The translations under genes were made by a program, and so were the position numbers. From BJGV01 sp965205785 (GTDB lineage: Bacteria; Pseudomonadota; Gammaproteobacteria; Burkholderiales; Nitrosomonadaceae), in the NCBI GenBank assembly GCA_965205785.1, contig OZ242188.1:1240001-1304000 (forward strand): DNA of 64,000 nt. The letters are read 5' to 3'. The notes beneath the pieces were generated by a model. It was not told the DNA's origin and searched no databases. It worked only from the letters and a program-made list of their open reading frames with translations. This document shows positions 32,820 to 40,716 of this stretch, piece by piece (within the stretch, counting starts at the first letter, position 1; each line of letters starts with the position of its first letter).

Positions 32820-34250
32820 ATGAAGATTTATAATTGGTTGTCTACTAAACGCCGCTTGAGTGTAACCGCGGCAATCTTTTCGTTGCCTTTTTTTCTGACT
32901 ATGTCAGGTGGGGCTATGGCGGTCCTTGAACCAACGGAAGAAGATTACGCGCTCAAGCTTTTAGGTAAGTATCTGTTTTTTGATAAGATATCCTCTCCGA
33001 GGCGCCAGGCATGTGCCAGTTGTCACGCGCCGGAAGCGGGCTGGACCAACGGAGTTTCTAGAGTCAACAAGACACAAGTAGCGGTGAATGGCGCGATGCG
33101 TCATACCGTCGGCACTTTGAAACCTCCTACCGCCTCCTATGCAACCTTAATTCCGGATTTTGTTGAAGCAGGCTCACTACCTAATAATCTCCCTCCATTT
33201 ACAACAGGAGGAAATTTTTGGAATGGCCGTGCTAAGGGAGACGAAGTACGTAACTTGGGTATATTGGGAGGTGATCTGGACAAATATGAGAAATATTTTG
33301 GCGGTGCCACTGATCAGGCGCATGCGTCCCCATTTATCAATCCTGTTGAGCAAGGACTGCCAAACATTACCGCTGTTTGTAGGATTGTTAAAAAAGCCAA
33401 GTACGCTCCACTATACAAGATTGCCTACGGTGAAAAGATCCGCTGTGGCATGAATCACGTGGAAGTTACGTTTGGACGAATCGCATTAGCGATTGGAGCC
33501 TACGAGTCCTCCGGTGATGTAAATATGTTTGCTTCCAAGCTGGACTATGCGCTAGCGAATGACGATGATGGTGATTTTCCTTTGGTTGGTTTCACAGACC
33601 AAGAAAATCGGGGACATGATTTGTTTTATGGTATAGCTAGTGATTTAAATCCTCGCGACCCAATTTCAAATCAACCTAAGAACGCAGGCTGTGGCGCTTT
33701 TTGTCACCGAAGTGGGAATCCACAAGGTACGGACCCGAAAGAGAGATACACTGGTGATGGATACTTCAACATCGGTACACCTCGTAATGTTGAGATACCG
33801 GGGAATCCAGAACCAAATATCGGCCTAGAAGCAACTATAGGGGATGAGGCGGAGAGAGGATTTCAAAAGGCTCCTACCTTGCGCAACGTTGATAAGCGGA
33901 AAAGAAAAAAATTCGTGAAGGCGTACACGCATAATGGTTGGTTCAAGAGTCTCGAGAGCATCGTGCATTTCTACAACACGTCAAATGTAGCTGGGGCCAC
34001 GGCAATAAGAGATGGTGTGACGCGCTGCCCAGATGATGTTGTGAAAGAGAAAGATGCGCTAGCCCAGAATTGCTGGCCCAAACCGGCGTTTGAAGACGGT
34101 ATCCTTACATTTCTCATCGGAGACCGGGGTTTAACTCATGAGGAAGAAGCTGCAGTCGTGGCATACATGAAAACGTTGACCGATATTCCGACAGCTAAGA
34201 AACCGAGGCCTTTTAATCTTAAGAAATTTAAGAAAGGATATAAATTTTAA
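32820..34250 (+). CDS. Dihaem cytochrome c peroxidase / MauG-like protein
   Basis: A 476-residue periplasmic protein. A signal peptide (about residues 1-34) precedes the first haem site CASCH at residues 65-69. The second site reads C291-G-A-F-C-H296, a CX3CH spacing instead of CX2CH. The domain order, the NPVEQGLP loop and the C-terminal block TPTLRNV-like (APTLRNVDKRKRKKF, then YTHNGWFKSLESIVHFYN) fit bacterial dihaem peroxidases. It would reduce H2O2 with electrons from cytochrome c, or modify a protein cofactor as MauG does. It has its own promoter region and terminator, so it is monocistronic. Confidence 0.88.
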   Translation: MKIYNWLSTKRRLSVTAAIFSLPFFLTMSGGAMAVLEPTEEDYALKLLGKYLFFDKISSPRRQACASCHAPEAGWTNGVSRVNKTQVAVNGAMRHTVGTLKPPTASYATLIPDFVEAGSLPNNLPPFTTGGNFWNGRAKGDEVRNLGILGGDLDKYEKYFGGATDQAHASPFINPVEQGLPNITAVCRIVKKAKYAPLYKIAYGEKIRCGMNHVEVTFGRIALAIGAYESSGDVNMFASKLDYALANDDDGDFPLVGFTDQENRGHDLFYGIASDLNPRDPISNQPKNAGCGAFCHRSGNPQGTDPKERYTGDGYFNIGTPRNVEIPGNPEPNIGLEATIGDEAERGFQKAPTLRNVDKRKRKKFVKAYTHNGWFKSLESIVHFYNTSNVAGATAIRDGVTRCPDDVVKEKDALAQNCWPKPAFEDGILTFLIGDRGLTHEEEAAVVAYMKTLTDIPTAKKPRPFNLKKFKKGYKF

Positions 34251-34273
34251 ATAGAAAATAGATGGGTTTGAGT

Positions 34274-34316
34274 CAGTGGCGGCCGTGTAATTGCACGACC
34301 GCCACTGTCTTTTTTT
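34274..34316 (+). terminator. Rho-independent terminator of the peroxidase gene
   Basis: CAGTGGCGG pairs perfectly with CCGCCACTG around a short AT-rich apical part, followed by a T-rich tract. It lies 24 bp after the stop codon. Confidence 0.9.
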
Positions 34317-34452
34317 GTCCAGAAATACAGTAGCTCATTGACTATTGTTGTAGTATTTAGCGTACACGGTTCACACAAAACGACGAGGCATACGCATGCC
34401 CCAATTCTTATTGATCTGGTGTACATACCCTGAAACTTGTTTTAATTATCTA

Positions 34453-34501
34453 AGATGTGAATCCTCCTCATAGCTTTTGAAGTTATGGGGAGTTTTTTTA
34501 C
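34453..34501 (+). terminator. Probable terminator-like hairpin
   Basis: CTCATAGCTT and AAGTTATGGGG pair around TTG, with a run of T after it. No gene directly precedes it besides the peroxidase terminator, so it may act as a second stop or serve an unannotated transcript. Confidence 0.5.
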
Positions 34502-34605
34502 ATTAGTATATCTAAGGTAGCAAGATATAGTCTTGTTTAAGTAGAATACTTAATTTTATCGTAACGAATCTTACCCCTATTGTGACTTTTAAAAGAATAG
34601 ATAAC

Positions 34606-35001
34606 ATGCAAAAACCATTATTGGCCTTAATACTATTTGTTATGAGTAGTAATGCGGCAGCAGAGTGGCTTGAGGTTGATACTAGCAGCCGTGTTGGACT
34701 TACTGCCTATGCTGACCCTGCTACTATTAGTAAATCTGGAAGCAAGGCGGAAATGTGGGTTTTGTATGACTATAAGACGGTCCAGACAAATGCCAGAAAG
34801 CCATATATGTCGATCAGAGGCCAATGGAGGTATGATTGCAAAGAAAAAAAAGAACAGCCTATTTATGAAATTTTGTTGTCAGATAATATGGGTAGAGGTG
34901 AGGTGATCGGTAAATCTATTTATGATGCATCTATCAAATGGATGTCCGTCGCACCTGAAAGCGTTGGCATGGCTTTTTGGAAACTAGCCTGTAAGAAATA
35001 A
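34606..35001 (+). CDS. Surface-adhesin protein E-like exported protein
   Basis: A 131-residue protein from the ATG at 34606 (MQKPLLALILF), giving a clean signal peptide cut after SSNAAAEW; the open frame extends upstream to 34582 without a signal. The mature part shows YADPATISKSG, MWVLYDYKTVQ, QWRYDCKE and a C-terminal WKLACKK, the pattern of the Adhesin_E family with two conserved cysteines. It is probably a periplasmic or outer-surface lipid-free protein. It stands alone. Confidence 0.75.
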   Translation: MQKPLLALILFVMSSNAAAEWLEVDTSSRVGLTAYADPATISKSGSKAEMWVLYDYKTVQTNARKPYMSIRGQWRYDCKEKKEQPIYEILLSDNMGRGEVIGKSIYDASIKWMSVAPESVGMAFWKLACKK

Positions 35002-35117
35002 AATAAGCTCCGTGATAGGAAGTGGTTTTTTTACATTGACACAAAGAATATTAGCTATGAAATCATGGGGAATTGCCAAGATTTCAGGTTATAAATTAAA
35101 ATATACTATTACTTAAT

Positions 35118-35582
35118 ATGTCTGCTCAAGATATCAATCAAGCCGGAGATTTACCAATTTTTGAAACATCAATTTCTGCTGCAACTGTCGATGCTTACCT
35201 TGCAACTGACTACAAGGTAAATACTACTGATCCGTTTGTTTTGAATGTTGGCAAACCAAGTACTGAGCTTACCGAGTGGTTTCAATCTAATGATGAGAAT
35301 CAGGCGGCCTATATCACGGCATGGAACCCATTTGGAAAAAAAACCTCTGATGATGCAAATCATATAGCTGAGCAGAAGCTAATTACAGAGATAGAGTCTC
35401 GTGATCTTTCTTATTTGAAGGGAGAAAGTATTGATCCATCAGGACTATGGCCCAATGAGCCAAGTTTGCTGGTTCTAGGGATCTCCCTGGAGTCTGCGAA
35501 AGCATTGGTGAAAAGATTTGATCAAGATGGATTTATTTATATAGGTGATGATATAACGCCACAATTAATATTGCTGCGATAA
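35118..35582 (+). CDS. DUF3293 family protein
   Basis: A 154-residue soluble protein. The centre reads QAAYITAWNPFGKKTSDDAN, with GLWPNEPSLLVLGISLESA further on, the hallmark of DUF3293. There are no catalytic or binding motifs I can name. It is monocistronic, with a short gap to the convergent SRPBCC gene. Confidence 0.7.
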   Translation: MSAQDINQAGDLPIFETSISAATVDAYLATDYKVNTTDPFVLNVGKPSTELTEWFQSNDENQAAYITAWNPFGKKTSDDANHIAEQKLITEIESRDLSYLKGESIDPSGLWPNEPSLLVLGISLESAKALVKRFDQDGFIYIGDDITPQLILLR

Positions 35583-35616
35583 AAGATTAAGAAAAGTTCT
35601 CCTGTTGGGAGTAATT

Positions 35617-36333
35617 TTATGGAAAGTTATACCGGCTTTCTGGGTTTTTGATTTGACGCAGGGTATTCTTCATTATGCTCGGACGATAGCCTATCTTTTT
35701 TCTCCTAATAATCTCATCTCTGATTTCTTCGAATTGTTCTCTTGCTTCGTCTTCAATAAAGACGTGTCCTATATATTTAAGTATCCAGATATCAGGAATA
35801 ATATTTGCATGATAGATAATACGTGTTTGATTGCCTTCTGGAACTATTCGTGTAGTTTCCTCCATTTCGCGCATATTTCCGCTAATCATGCGTTCTTCAA
35901 TTTTTTGAAACGGGGTTAAATTGACTTCTCGTACCGATTCAAAATTAAATGTAGCAACGCTAAATCTTATTATTGAATTCTGAGTAACGTGCAAAGTGTT
36001 TCCTGTTCTATTTATAATTTCACTAGACTCTACGCTTGAAACAAAGCTGGGGATATTATCAAAATCTGTCAATGTCTCCCATACCAATTGGGAGTTAACC
36101 GGAACAGTAAAGTATGCGTCAACAACAATGTGTTTGCCGTCATTCTGTATGGAAATGTATATATCCTTACGGTGTTTATTAACAGACTGATAATTTAAAT
36201 TTGATAGTTTGGTTTCTTCTGCAGGAGCATTCCTAACTACCTCGTTTGTTAACGTTACTTCATCAGTTTCGTTACTAAACGATACTGATGGTAAAAGTAG
36301 GAAGCAAAAAATTATAAGCTGTTTGCTATGCAT
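35617..36333 (-). CDS. SRPBCC/START-fold exported protein
   Basis: A 238-residue protein with a signal peptide (about residues 1-20, LIIFCFLLLPSVSFS) and an SRPBCC (polyketide cyclase/START-like) fold: DAYFTVPVNSQLVWETLTDFDNIPSFVSSV opens the helix-grip domain and ARE-QFEEIRDEIIRRK forms the last helix. It binds an unknown hydrophobic ligand. It is related in fold and export to the broken gene at 16267-16961, which may be a functional relative. Confidence 0.75.
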   Translation of the reverse strand: MHSKQLIIFCFLLLPSVSFSNETDEVTLTNEVVRNAPAEETKLSNLNYQSVNKHRKDIYISIQNDGKHIVVDAYFTVPVNSQLVWETLTDFDNIPSFVSSVESSEIINRTGNTLHVTQNSIIRFSVATFNFESVREVNLTPFQKIEERMISGNMREMEETTRIVPEGNQTRIIYHANIIPDIWILKYIGHVFIEDEAREQFEEIRDEIIRRKKIGYRPSIMKNTLRQIKNPESRYNFP

Positions 36334-36386
36334 AACTATACCTGTACTTATTTAACCCAGCAGTTACGTGGTTTCACGTTTCTAAT

Positions 36387-36404
36387 TAATTGGCGGAAGC
36401 GGTG
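36387..36404. other. Attachment-site-like duplication of the tRNA-Ser 3' end (distal att)
   Basis: TAATTGGCGGAAGCGGTG here is identical to the sequence at 39742-39759 at the 3' end of the tRNA-Ser gene. Direct repeats of a tRNA end on both sides of a 3.3-kb segment are the classical footprint of integrase-mediated insertion. Confidence 0.7.
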
Positions 36405-36571
36405 TCCACCATATATATAATTCATAACGTATCATAATGTATCTAATACTAATATTCTTAGCTATTTCATAGCATTTTTTTGTATCTCATCATATCATTC
36501 TATTTTATAAAATTTCACTACTTTTTGTAGAGTAATTTGTATATCTATATTTCCAAAGATAAATGGGATAG

Positions 36572-36853
36572 GCATATAAACTTTCAGCATTAAAAGTGTC
36601 AAAACTTAGTGAGCCAGACGTTTATGGTGATGGTGCAGGTTTATGGTTTCGGGTTACTAAAAATGGCTCAAAGTACTGGATATTCCGTTTCATGCTTAAT
36701 AAGAAAGCTCATTGGATGGGACTTGGCCCTTATCCAGATGTGAGTCTTGAAGAAGCTAGGGAACAAGCTTTAGAAGCAAGAAAAAAGAAATATCATTACT
36801 TGATAAAATTGTTAATAACTGGAAATAGCATCTTATATTTAGTGCAAATTTAA
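36572..36853 (+). pseudogene. Integrase N-terminal fragment (DUF4102)
   Basis: The frame encodes LSALKVSKLSEPDVYGDGAG, then LWFRVTKNGSKYWIFRF and WMGLGPYPDVSLEEAREQAL, the arm-binding domain of P4-type integrases. The protein ends at residue about 85, no start codon or ribosome site is obvious before LSALK, and the catalytic domain is absent. It is a relic of the element that inserted between the two att-like repeats. Confidence 0.8.
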
Positions 36854-36860
36854 TATTTGT

Positions 36861-36893
36861 GAATGTCCGCTTTTGGCACAAAGCAGACATTCA
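36861..36893 (+). repeat. Hairpin repeat copy 3, with conserved tail
   Basis: The full 13-bp arms (GAATGTCCGCTTT and AAAGCAGACATTC) show one C/A mismatch. The 40 bp after it (CCTTCCTCAGCATT, ATCCGTTATGGAGTTATTAC) resemble the tails of copies 16, 17 and 21. Confidence 0.9.
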
Positions 36894-36965
36894 AATTCCC
36901 TTCCTCAGCATTCCCTTCCTATTATCCGTTATGGAGTTATTACTCTAATTGTTATAAGAAAGAAC

Positions 36966-37334
36966 GTGATTCATGAATTCATTAAAAAGTATTTCCCTAA
37001 ACTAAAATGCCCTTATTGTCATTTTGAGTTTTCAATTTTATCCAGTACGGCATGTGATCCAGATTTGGGCTTTCCATGTGGACAATGTGAGTCAGATCTA
37101 ATTTCTAAATCTGCGAATTCTAAATCAGGAATTAGGAACTATATATTAAGGTTCCTGAGGACAATAATGGGAGTAATTGGAGGGATTATCGTAGGCCCCA
37201 ATATTGTTGGCATAATATATAACAGCAATATTTACAATTGGTTATATTTTCTTATTGGTACTGCAATTATTTTAATGGTAATAAGTACTGAGCTACGATC
37301 TAAAAAATTAATTATAGCGAGTTATTCTAGATAA
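36966..37334 (+). CDS. Zinc-ribbon membrane protein, hypothetical
   Basis: About 122 residues from the GTG at 36966 (VIHEFIKKYFPKLK). The frame extends upstream into the hairpin repeat, but that part is repeat-derived and not credible as protein. A CPYC...CGQC pair (about residues 14-46) suggests a zinc ribbon, followed by two membrane helices (MGVIGGIIVGPNIVGIIY, LYFLIGTAIILMVIS). Function unknown. It belongs to the small island beside tRNA-Ser. Confidence 0.5.
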   Translation: MIHEFIKKYFPKLKCPYCHFEFSILSSTACDPDLGFPCGQCESDLISKSANSKSGIRNYILRFLRTIMGVIGGIIVGPNIVGIIYNSNIYNWLYFLIGTAIILMVISTELRSKKLIIASYSR

Positions 37335-37352
37335 TAATAATTATTGTTTGAT

Positions 37353-37382
37353 AATGTCTGCTTTTGGCACAAAGCGGACATC
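37353..37382 (+). repeat. Hairpin repeat copy 4
   Basis: AATGTCTGCTTTTGGCAC and AAAGCGGACAT: a T-G wobble replaces C-G in the arm. It lies between a rightward gene and a leftward gene. Confidence 0.88.
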
Positions 37383-37430
37383 CAAAGTCAGTGTTAACGC
37401 CTAGTTGTGCTTTAACGCGTCCTTCTTTCT

Positions 37431-38477
37431 TTATTTGTTAAGCCAGCCGAAATTATATACTCTGCGAGTCGCCTTCATTAATGGCTTTTCTACTATTTTG
37501 TAGCTAATTAAGCCAGACGCTATTACACAAATAATAAGGATGAAAATCATAGCTGTGTTACCAATAAGGAAATCTGCAGAAAGAGAATAAAATACTCTAC
37601 CCACCGCACTCAATACCAGCACGTGTGCTAAGTATATAGAATAGGATGCGTCACCTAGTCTCACTAAATATCTATTTAGAACAATTCTTTCTCTTTCTGC
37701 CACAACAAAGCAGTAAAGGATCGCGGCAGCTGGAGCACCATATATCCCGACTCTCCACCAACCACGTGGAAGTTCAGTTTCATTAAGCCCTGTTAAAACT
37801 GAACAAATTATCACGGCACCTGCTAACAAAATGATTAAATTTTTCCACCCATAATCTTTACGGAAAAGAATGGCTAAAAAGCACCCAGTAATAAATTCGA
37901 GTGTCAGCGGATGAAAGACTAAGTTGAAAAAAGGATTACTTGCAGTAACACAAGAGTTAATAACAATAACAGCTATACCCCATAGCGCGAGAGCCAAACC
38001 AAGTTTCTTCTCAGGAAGAAAAACTAATAAAATAGAATATACAATGTAAAAGTACATTTCATGTATGAGTGTCCATCCTACATTAACTAGTGGGAGTGTA
38101 CTTTCTGGCAACAATAAGAAGGATGATAAAATGTTGACATAATTATCTTGAGAAGTATTAACCCATGCCGGCTTTATCAAAAAAACAGCCAGCACTACGG
38201 CACTATAAAACCAGTATGTTGGATATATCCTGGATACTCTGTGGTACAAAAAACCCAAGGCATTTGGTGTGCTTTGGAACTGATTTTTTGTGATGGTAGC
38301 CATTATGAATCCGCTTATCACAAAAAACAAATCGGCACCAAACATGCCGAATTTGAAAAAGTTAGGAAGGATAGAGTTCCCAGTCCCATACTTAGCTTCT
38401 ATCGGAACTAAGTGAAAAGCGACCACTGCGAGAGCAGCAATTCCACGAAGTGCTTGAATATTTAAAATCTTTTGCAA
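37431..38477 (-). CDS. Acyltransferase 3 (OatA/OafB-type membrane O-acyltransferase)
   Basis: A 348-residue integral membrane protein with about ten helices. The N-terminal motif NIQALRGIAALAVVAFHL, with the conserved Arg and catalytic His, and FFVISGF identify the acyltransferase-3 family. Such enzymes O-acetylate exported polysaccharides, lipopolysaccharide or peptidoglycan. It lies in the tRNA-Ser island together with an oxygenase, a composition typical of surface-modification cargo. Confidence 0.88.
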   Translation of the reverse strand: MQKILNIQALRGIAALAVVAFHLVPIEAKYGTGNSILPNFFKFGMFGADLFFVISGFIMATITKNQFQSTPNALGFLYHRVSRIYPTYWFYSAVVLAVFLIKPAWVNTSQDNYVNILSSFLLLPESTLPLVNVGWTLIHEMYFYIVYSILLVFLPEKKLGLALALWGIAVIVINSCVTASNPFFNLVFHPLTLEFITGCFLAILFRKDYGWKNLIILLAGAVIICSVLTGLNETELPRGWWRVGIYGAPAAAILYCFVVAERERIVLNRYLVRLGDASYSIYLAHVLVLSAVGRVFYSLSADFLIGNTAMIFILIICVIASGLISYKIVEKPLMKATRRVYNFGWLNK

Positions 38478-38580
38478 CTGTTCGATCTCGAATCTAAATT
38501 ATTGCTGTGGACTTAACTAATTGATAACCGGACCCCTTTGGCTCGGTTACCTCATTCTTGTATATATTATTAACAGGACT

Positions 38581-38612
38581 GAGCGTCTGCTTCTGGCACA
38601 AAGCAGACGTTC
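38581..38612 (+). repeat. Hairpin repeat copy 5
   Basis: GCGTCTGC and GCAGACG pair fully; both arms changed together compared with copy 3, and the loop side reads TTCTGGCAC. Confidence 0.88.
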
Positions 38613-38640
38613 AGCAAATACATATAAAACATGTAAACAT

Positions 38641-39465
38641 TCATTTTTCTAAATCAGAAATATTTCTTGAAAGCTTCTTGCCTCTTGATATTCCAGTAAT
38701 CTTTACAAAAGAATTTCTTAGAAAATTGTCTATTGCTCCATAGCATCTTTTTAATTTTTGTTCTGGTCTACCAGTAAAACTGGTTACATGATAATAATCA
38801 TAATCTTCTGGTGAATTGTTGGAGAAAAAATAGCTACTAACGCAGCATCTTTTTATGTTTCCAACAATAGGATCGACGGAATGCCATGTATTTTTACCTG
38901 TCTCCATAACTACCAATCTATTGAATTTTGCTGGGATTTTTAGTGGTTTTTTAACATCTTTGTCCCATAATTCCAAATTTCCCCCATCAGTTGCATCAAT
39001 ATTAGGAGTTACATAAAACAATAAATTTAATCTTCTATATCTTTTTCTGCTTCCATCATGAGAGTTATCTATATGGGGGTTTAAGAAATGGCCGGAATCC
39101 ATTCTGGAGATTCCTCCGGCATACAAAGCTGGATCAGCTTCAAGCCCATTAATTTTAGAAATTTTTGCAACTAAATTTACAACATTTTTCATTTGAAACG
39201 AATCAGTTATATCTTCAACAATTGAATTAGACAATGTATTTAATTTTGCAAAAGTATATTTCTTTTCTCTAAAGGTATCTCTAAAGAAATAGTTCTCAGC
39301 AGATGATGGAAAATTATTATAAATCTCAGTTGTTATTTCTTCTGGCAAGAGGTCATCTAAAATAAAACACTTTGTAGACGTATGTTTATTGTTTAAACAA
39401 AACTGTCTGGAAAGGTCTTCAAAGTTATTTTCTAATTTTGAACTAATTATTTCACTTAGATTCAT
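38641..39465 (-). CDS. 2-oxoglutarate/Fe(II)-dependent oxygenase (prolyl 4-hydroxylase-like)
   Basis: A 274-residue protein with a double-stranded beta-helix oxygenase core: the Fe-binding HxD in NPHIDNSHDG (about residue 136), a distal His in NTWHSVDP (about 198) and the 2-oxoglutarate-binding Arg in NIKRCCVSSYFF (about 210). Such enzymes hydroxylate proteins, nucleotide sugars or small molecules. The substrate is unknown; the neighbouring O-acyltransferase suggests surface polymer or secondary-metabolite work. It starts with ATG at 39465. Confidence 0.82.
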   Translation of the reverse strand: MNLSEIISSKLENNFEDLSRQFCLNNKHTSTKCFILDDLLPEEITTEIYNNFPSSAENYFFRDTFREKKYTFAKLNTLSNSIVEDITDSFQMKNVVNLVAKISKINGLEADPALYAGGISRMDSGHFLNPHIDNSHDGSRKRYRRLNLLFYVTPNIDATDGGNLELWDKDVKKPLKIPAKFNRLVVMETGKNTWHSVDPIVGNIKRCCVSSYFFSNNSPEDYDYYHVTSFTGRPEQKLKRCYGAIDNFLRNSFVKITGISRGKKLSRNISDLEK

Positions 39466-39612
39466 AATATTTTAGCTATCTCAGTTAATTGGACTATTGA
39501 TTTAACTATATTTGCATAGATCTGATATAAAATAAATATCTATATCAATAGTCTAAGGGATGTGTCATAGAGAGGATCTCAAAGTTATTATAGTGAGGAC
39601 TGAGAAGATTTT

Positions 39613-39648
39613 GACTGTCCGCTTTTGGCACAAAGCAGACATTCAGTC
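39613..39648 (+). repeat. Hairpin repeat copy 6
   Basis: The core hairpin is flanked by complementary GACT and AGTC, lengthening the stem. It lies about 100 bp from the tRNA-Ser gene. Confidence 0.9.
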
Positions 39649-39741
39649 TTTCCAATTTATAGCAGAGTTGTTGTAGATCAATTTGTATACTACAGCCACA
39701 TAGCGCTGTACAAAGCAACTATTAATGGTGTTTGGTAAATA

Positions 39742-39759
39742 TAATTGGCGGAAGCGGTG
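39742..39759. other. Attachment-site-like repeat within tRNA-Ser 3' end (proximal att)
   Basis: The 18-bp sequence identical to 36387-36404 overlaps the CCA end and acceptor stem of tRNA-Ser. After insertion the tRNA stays intact because the element supplies the same end. Confidence 0.7.
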
Positions 39760-39835
39760 AGATTCGAACTCACGGAAGAGTTTCCCCTTCGCTAGTTTTC
39801 AAGACTAGTGCCTTAAACCACTCGGCCACGCTTCC
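39746..39835 (-). tRNA. tRNA-Ser (anticodon TGA)
   Basis: A 90-nt cloverleaf on the minus strand. The acceptor arms GGAAGCG and CGCTTCC pair, the D-arm reads GGCCGAGTGGTTTAAGGC, and the anticodon loop CTTGAAA gives UGA. A long variable arm (GAAGGGGAAACTCTTC) marks class II, the T-loop is TTCGAAT, and an encoded CCA follows a G discriminator. It is the insertion site of the neighbouring small island. Confidence 0.97.
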
Positions 39836-40113
39836 TGATAGGGTTGGTCAAGATAATACCTTTTTGAAGCTGGCATTACTAGCAAGGACTGCTACAAATT
39901 ATTTTGTTTAACCTAGTCTCATGTACTTTACTCTGGATTTAAATTAAACCTGCTATAAAAGAAAATCTTAATCAGGAAAATTGGCCAATTCGCTTGTATA
40001 GAGCTATTCTTACAAGGATAAGGTTTATTTTCCCATATCTATTATGCTAAAATATTATGGTTTTTCTCCACTTTTAGCTGGCTTCCTGCCTAGGAAGATA
40101 GAAACAGAGATAT

Positions 40114-40716
40114 ATGGAAGATATTGATCAAAAGAAAGAAATGAGTGGAAGAAGACGATTCCTGATTACTGCAACGTCAGTAGCAGGGGGTTTTGCGACC
40201 GCTGCCTGGGCTACTCCTTTTATTCTGAGCATGATGCCTAGTGAACGCGCCAAGGCCGCAGGAGCCCCAGTTGAAGTTGACATCAGTAAACTTGAGCCTG
40301 GTATGCGGATACTGGTGGAATGGCGTGGGAAAGTAGTATGGGTTCTAAACCGTACTCCTGAAATGTTGGCTAGTCTTGCAAAACTAGAAGACAAATTATC
40401 TGATCCTAATTCAGAGAAGGATCAGCAGCCTGAATATGCTCAAAACCAAACTCGTTCAATTCGGCCAGAGATTCTGGTGACTTTAGGCGTTTGTACACAT
40501 TTAGGATGTTCTCCAGTTTTACGTAAAGAAATTGCTCCAGCCGATCTTGGTCCTGACTGGCTAGGTGGTTTTTTCTGCCCCTGTCATGGTTCCAAATTTG
40601 ATATGGCAGGTCGTGTCTACAAAGATGTTCCTGCACCTACCAACTTGGTTGTACCAAAGCACACTTTTTTGAGTGAGAATATATTACTAATTGGTGCGGA
40701 AAGTAAGGAAACATAA
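40114..40716 (+). CDS. petA: Ubiquinol-cytochrome c reductase Rieske iron-sulfur subunit
   Basis: A 200-residue subunit of the cytochrome bc1 complex. A twin-arginine-type anchor (SGRRRFLITATSVAGG, residues 11-26) is followed by a membrane helix and a periplasmic Rieske domain. The 2Fe-2S ligands are in CTHLGC (about residues 129-134) and CPCHGS (about 151-156). It passes electrons from ubiquinol to cytochrome c1. The stop is directly followed by the petB ATG, so the three genes form one operon in the usual order. Confidence 0.97.
   Translation: MEDIDQKKEMSGRRRFLITATSVAGGFATAAWATPFILSMMPSERAKAAGAPVEVDISKLEPGMRILVEWRGKVVWVLNRTPEMLASLAKLEDKLSDPNSEKDQQPEYAQNQTRSIRPEILVTLGVCTHLGCSPVLRKEIAPADLGPDWLGGFFCPCHGSKFDMAGRVYKDVPAPTNLVVPKHTFLSENILLIGAESKET

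Noticed and set aside
38558..38743. ORF peptides containing FWHKAD (also at 52024)
   Set aside because: They are translations of the hairpin repeat itself, not proteins.
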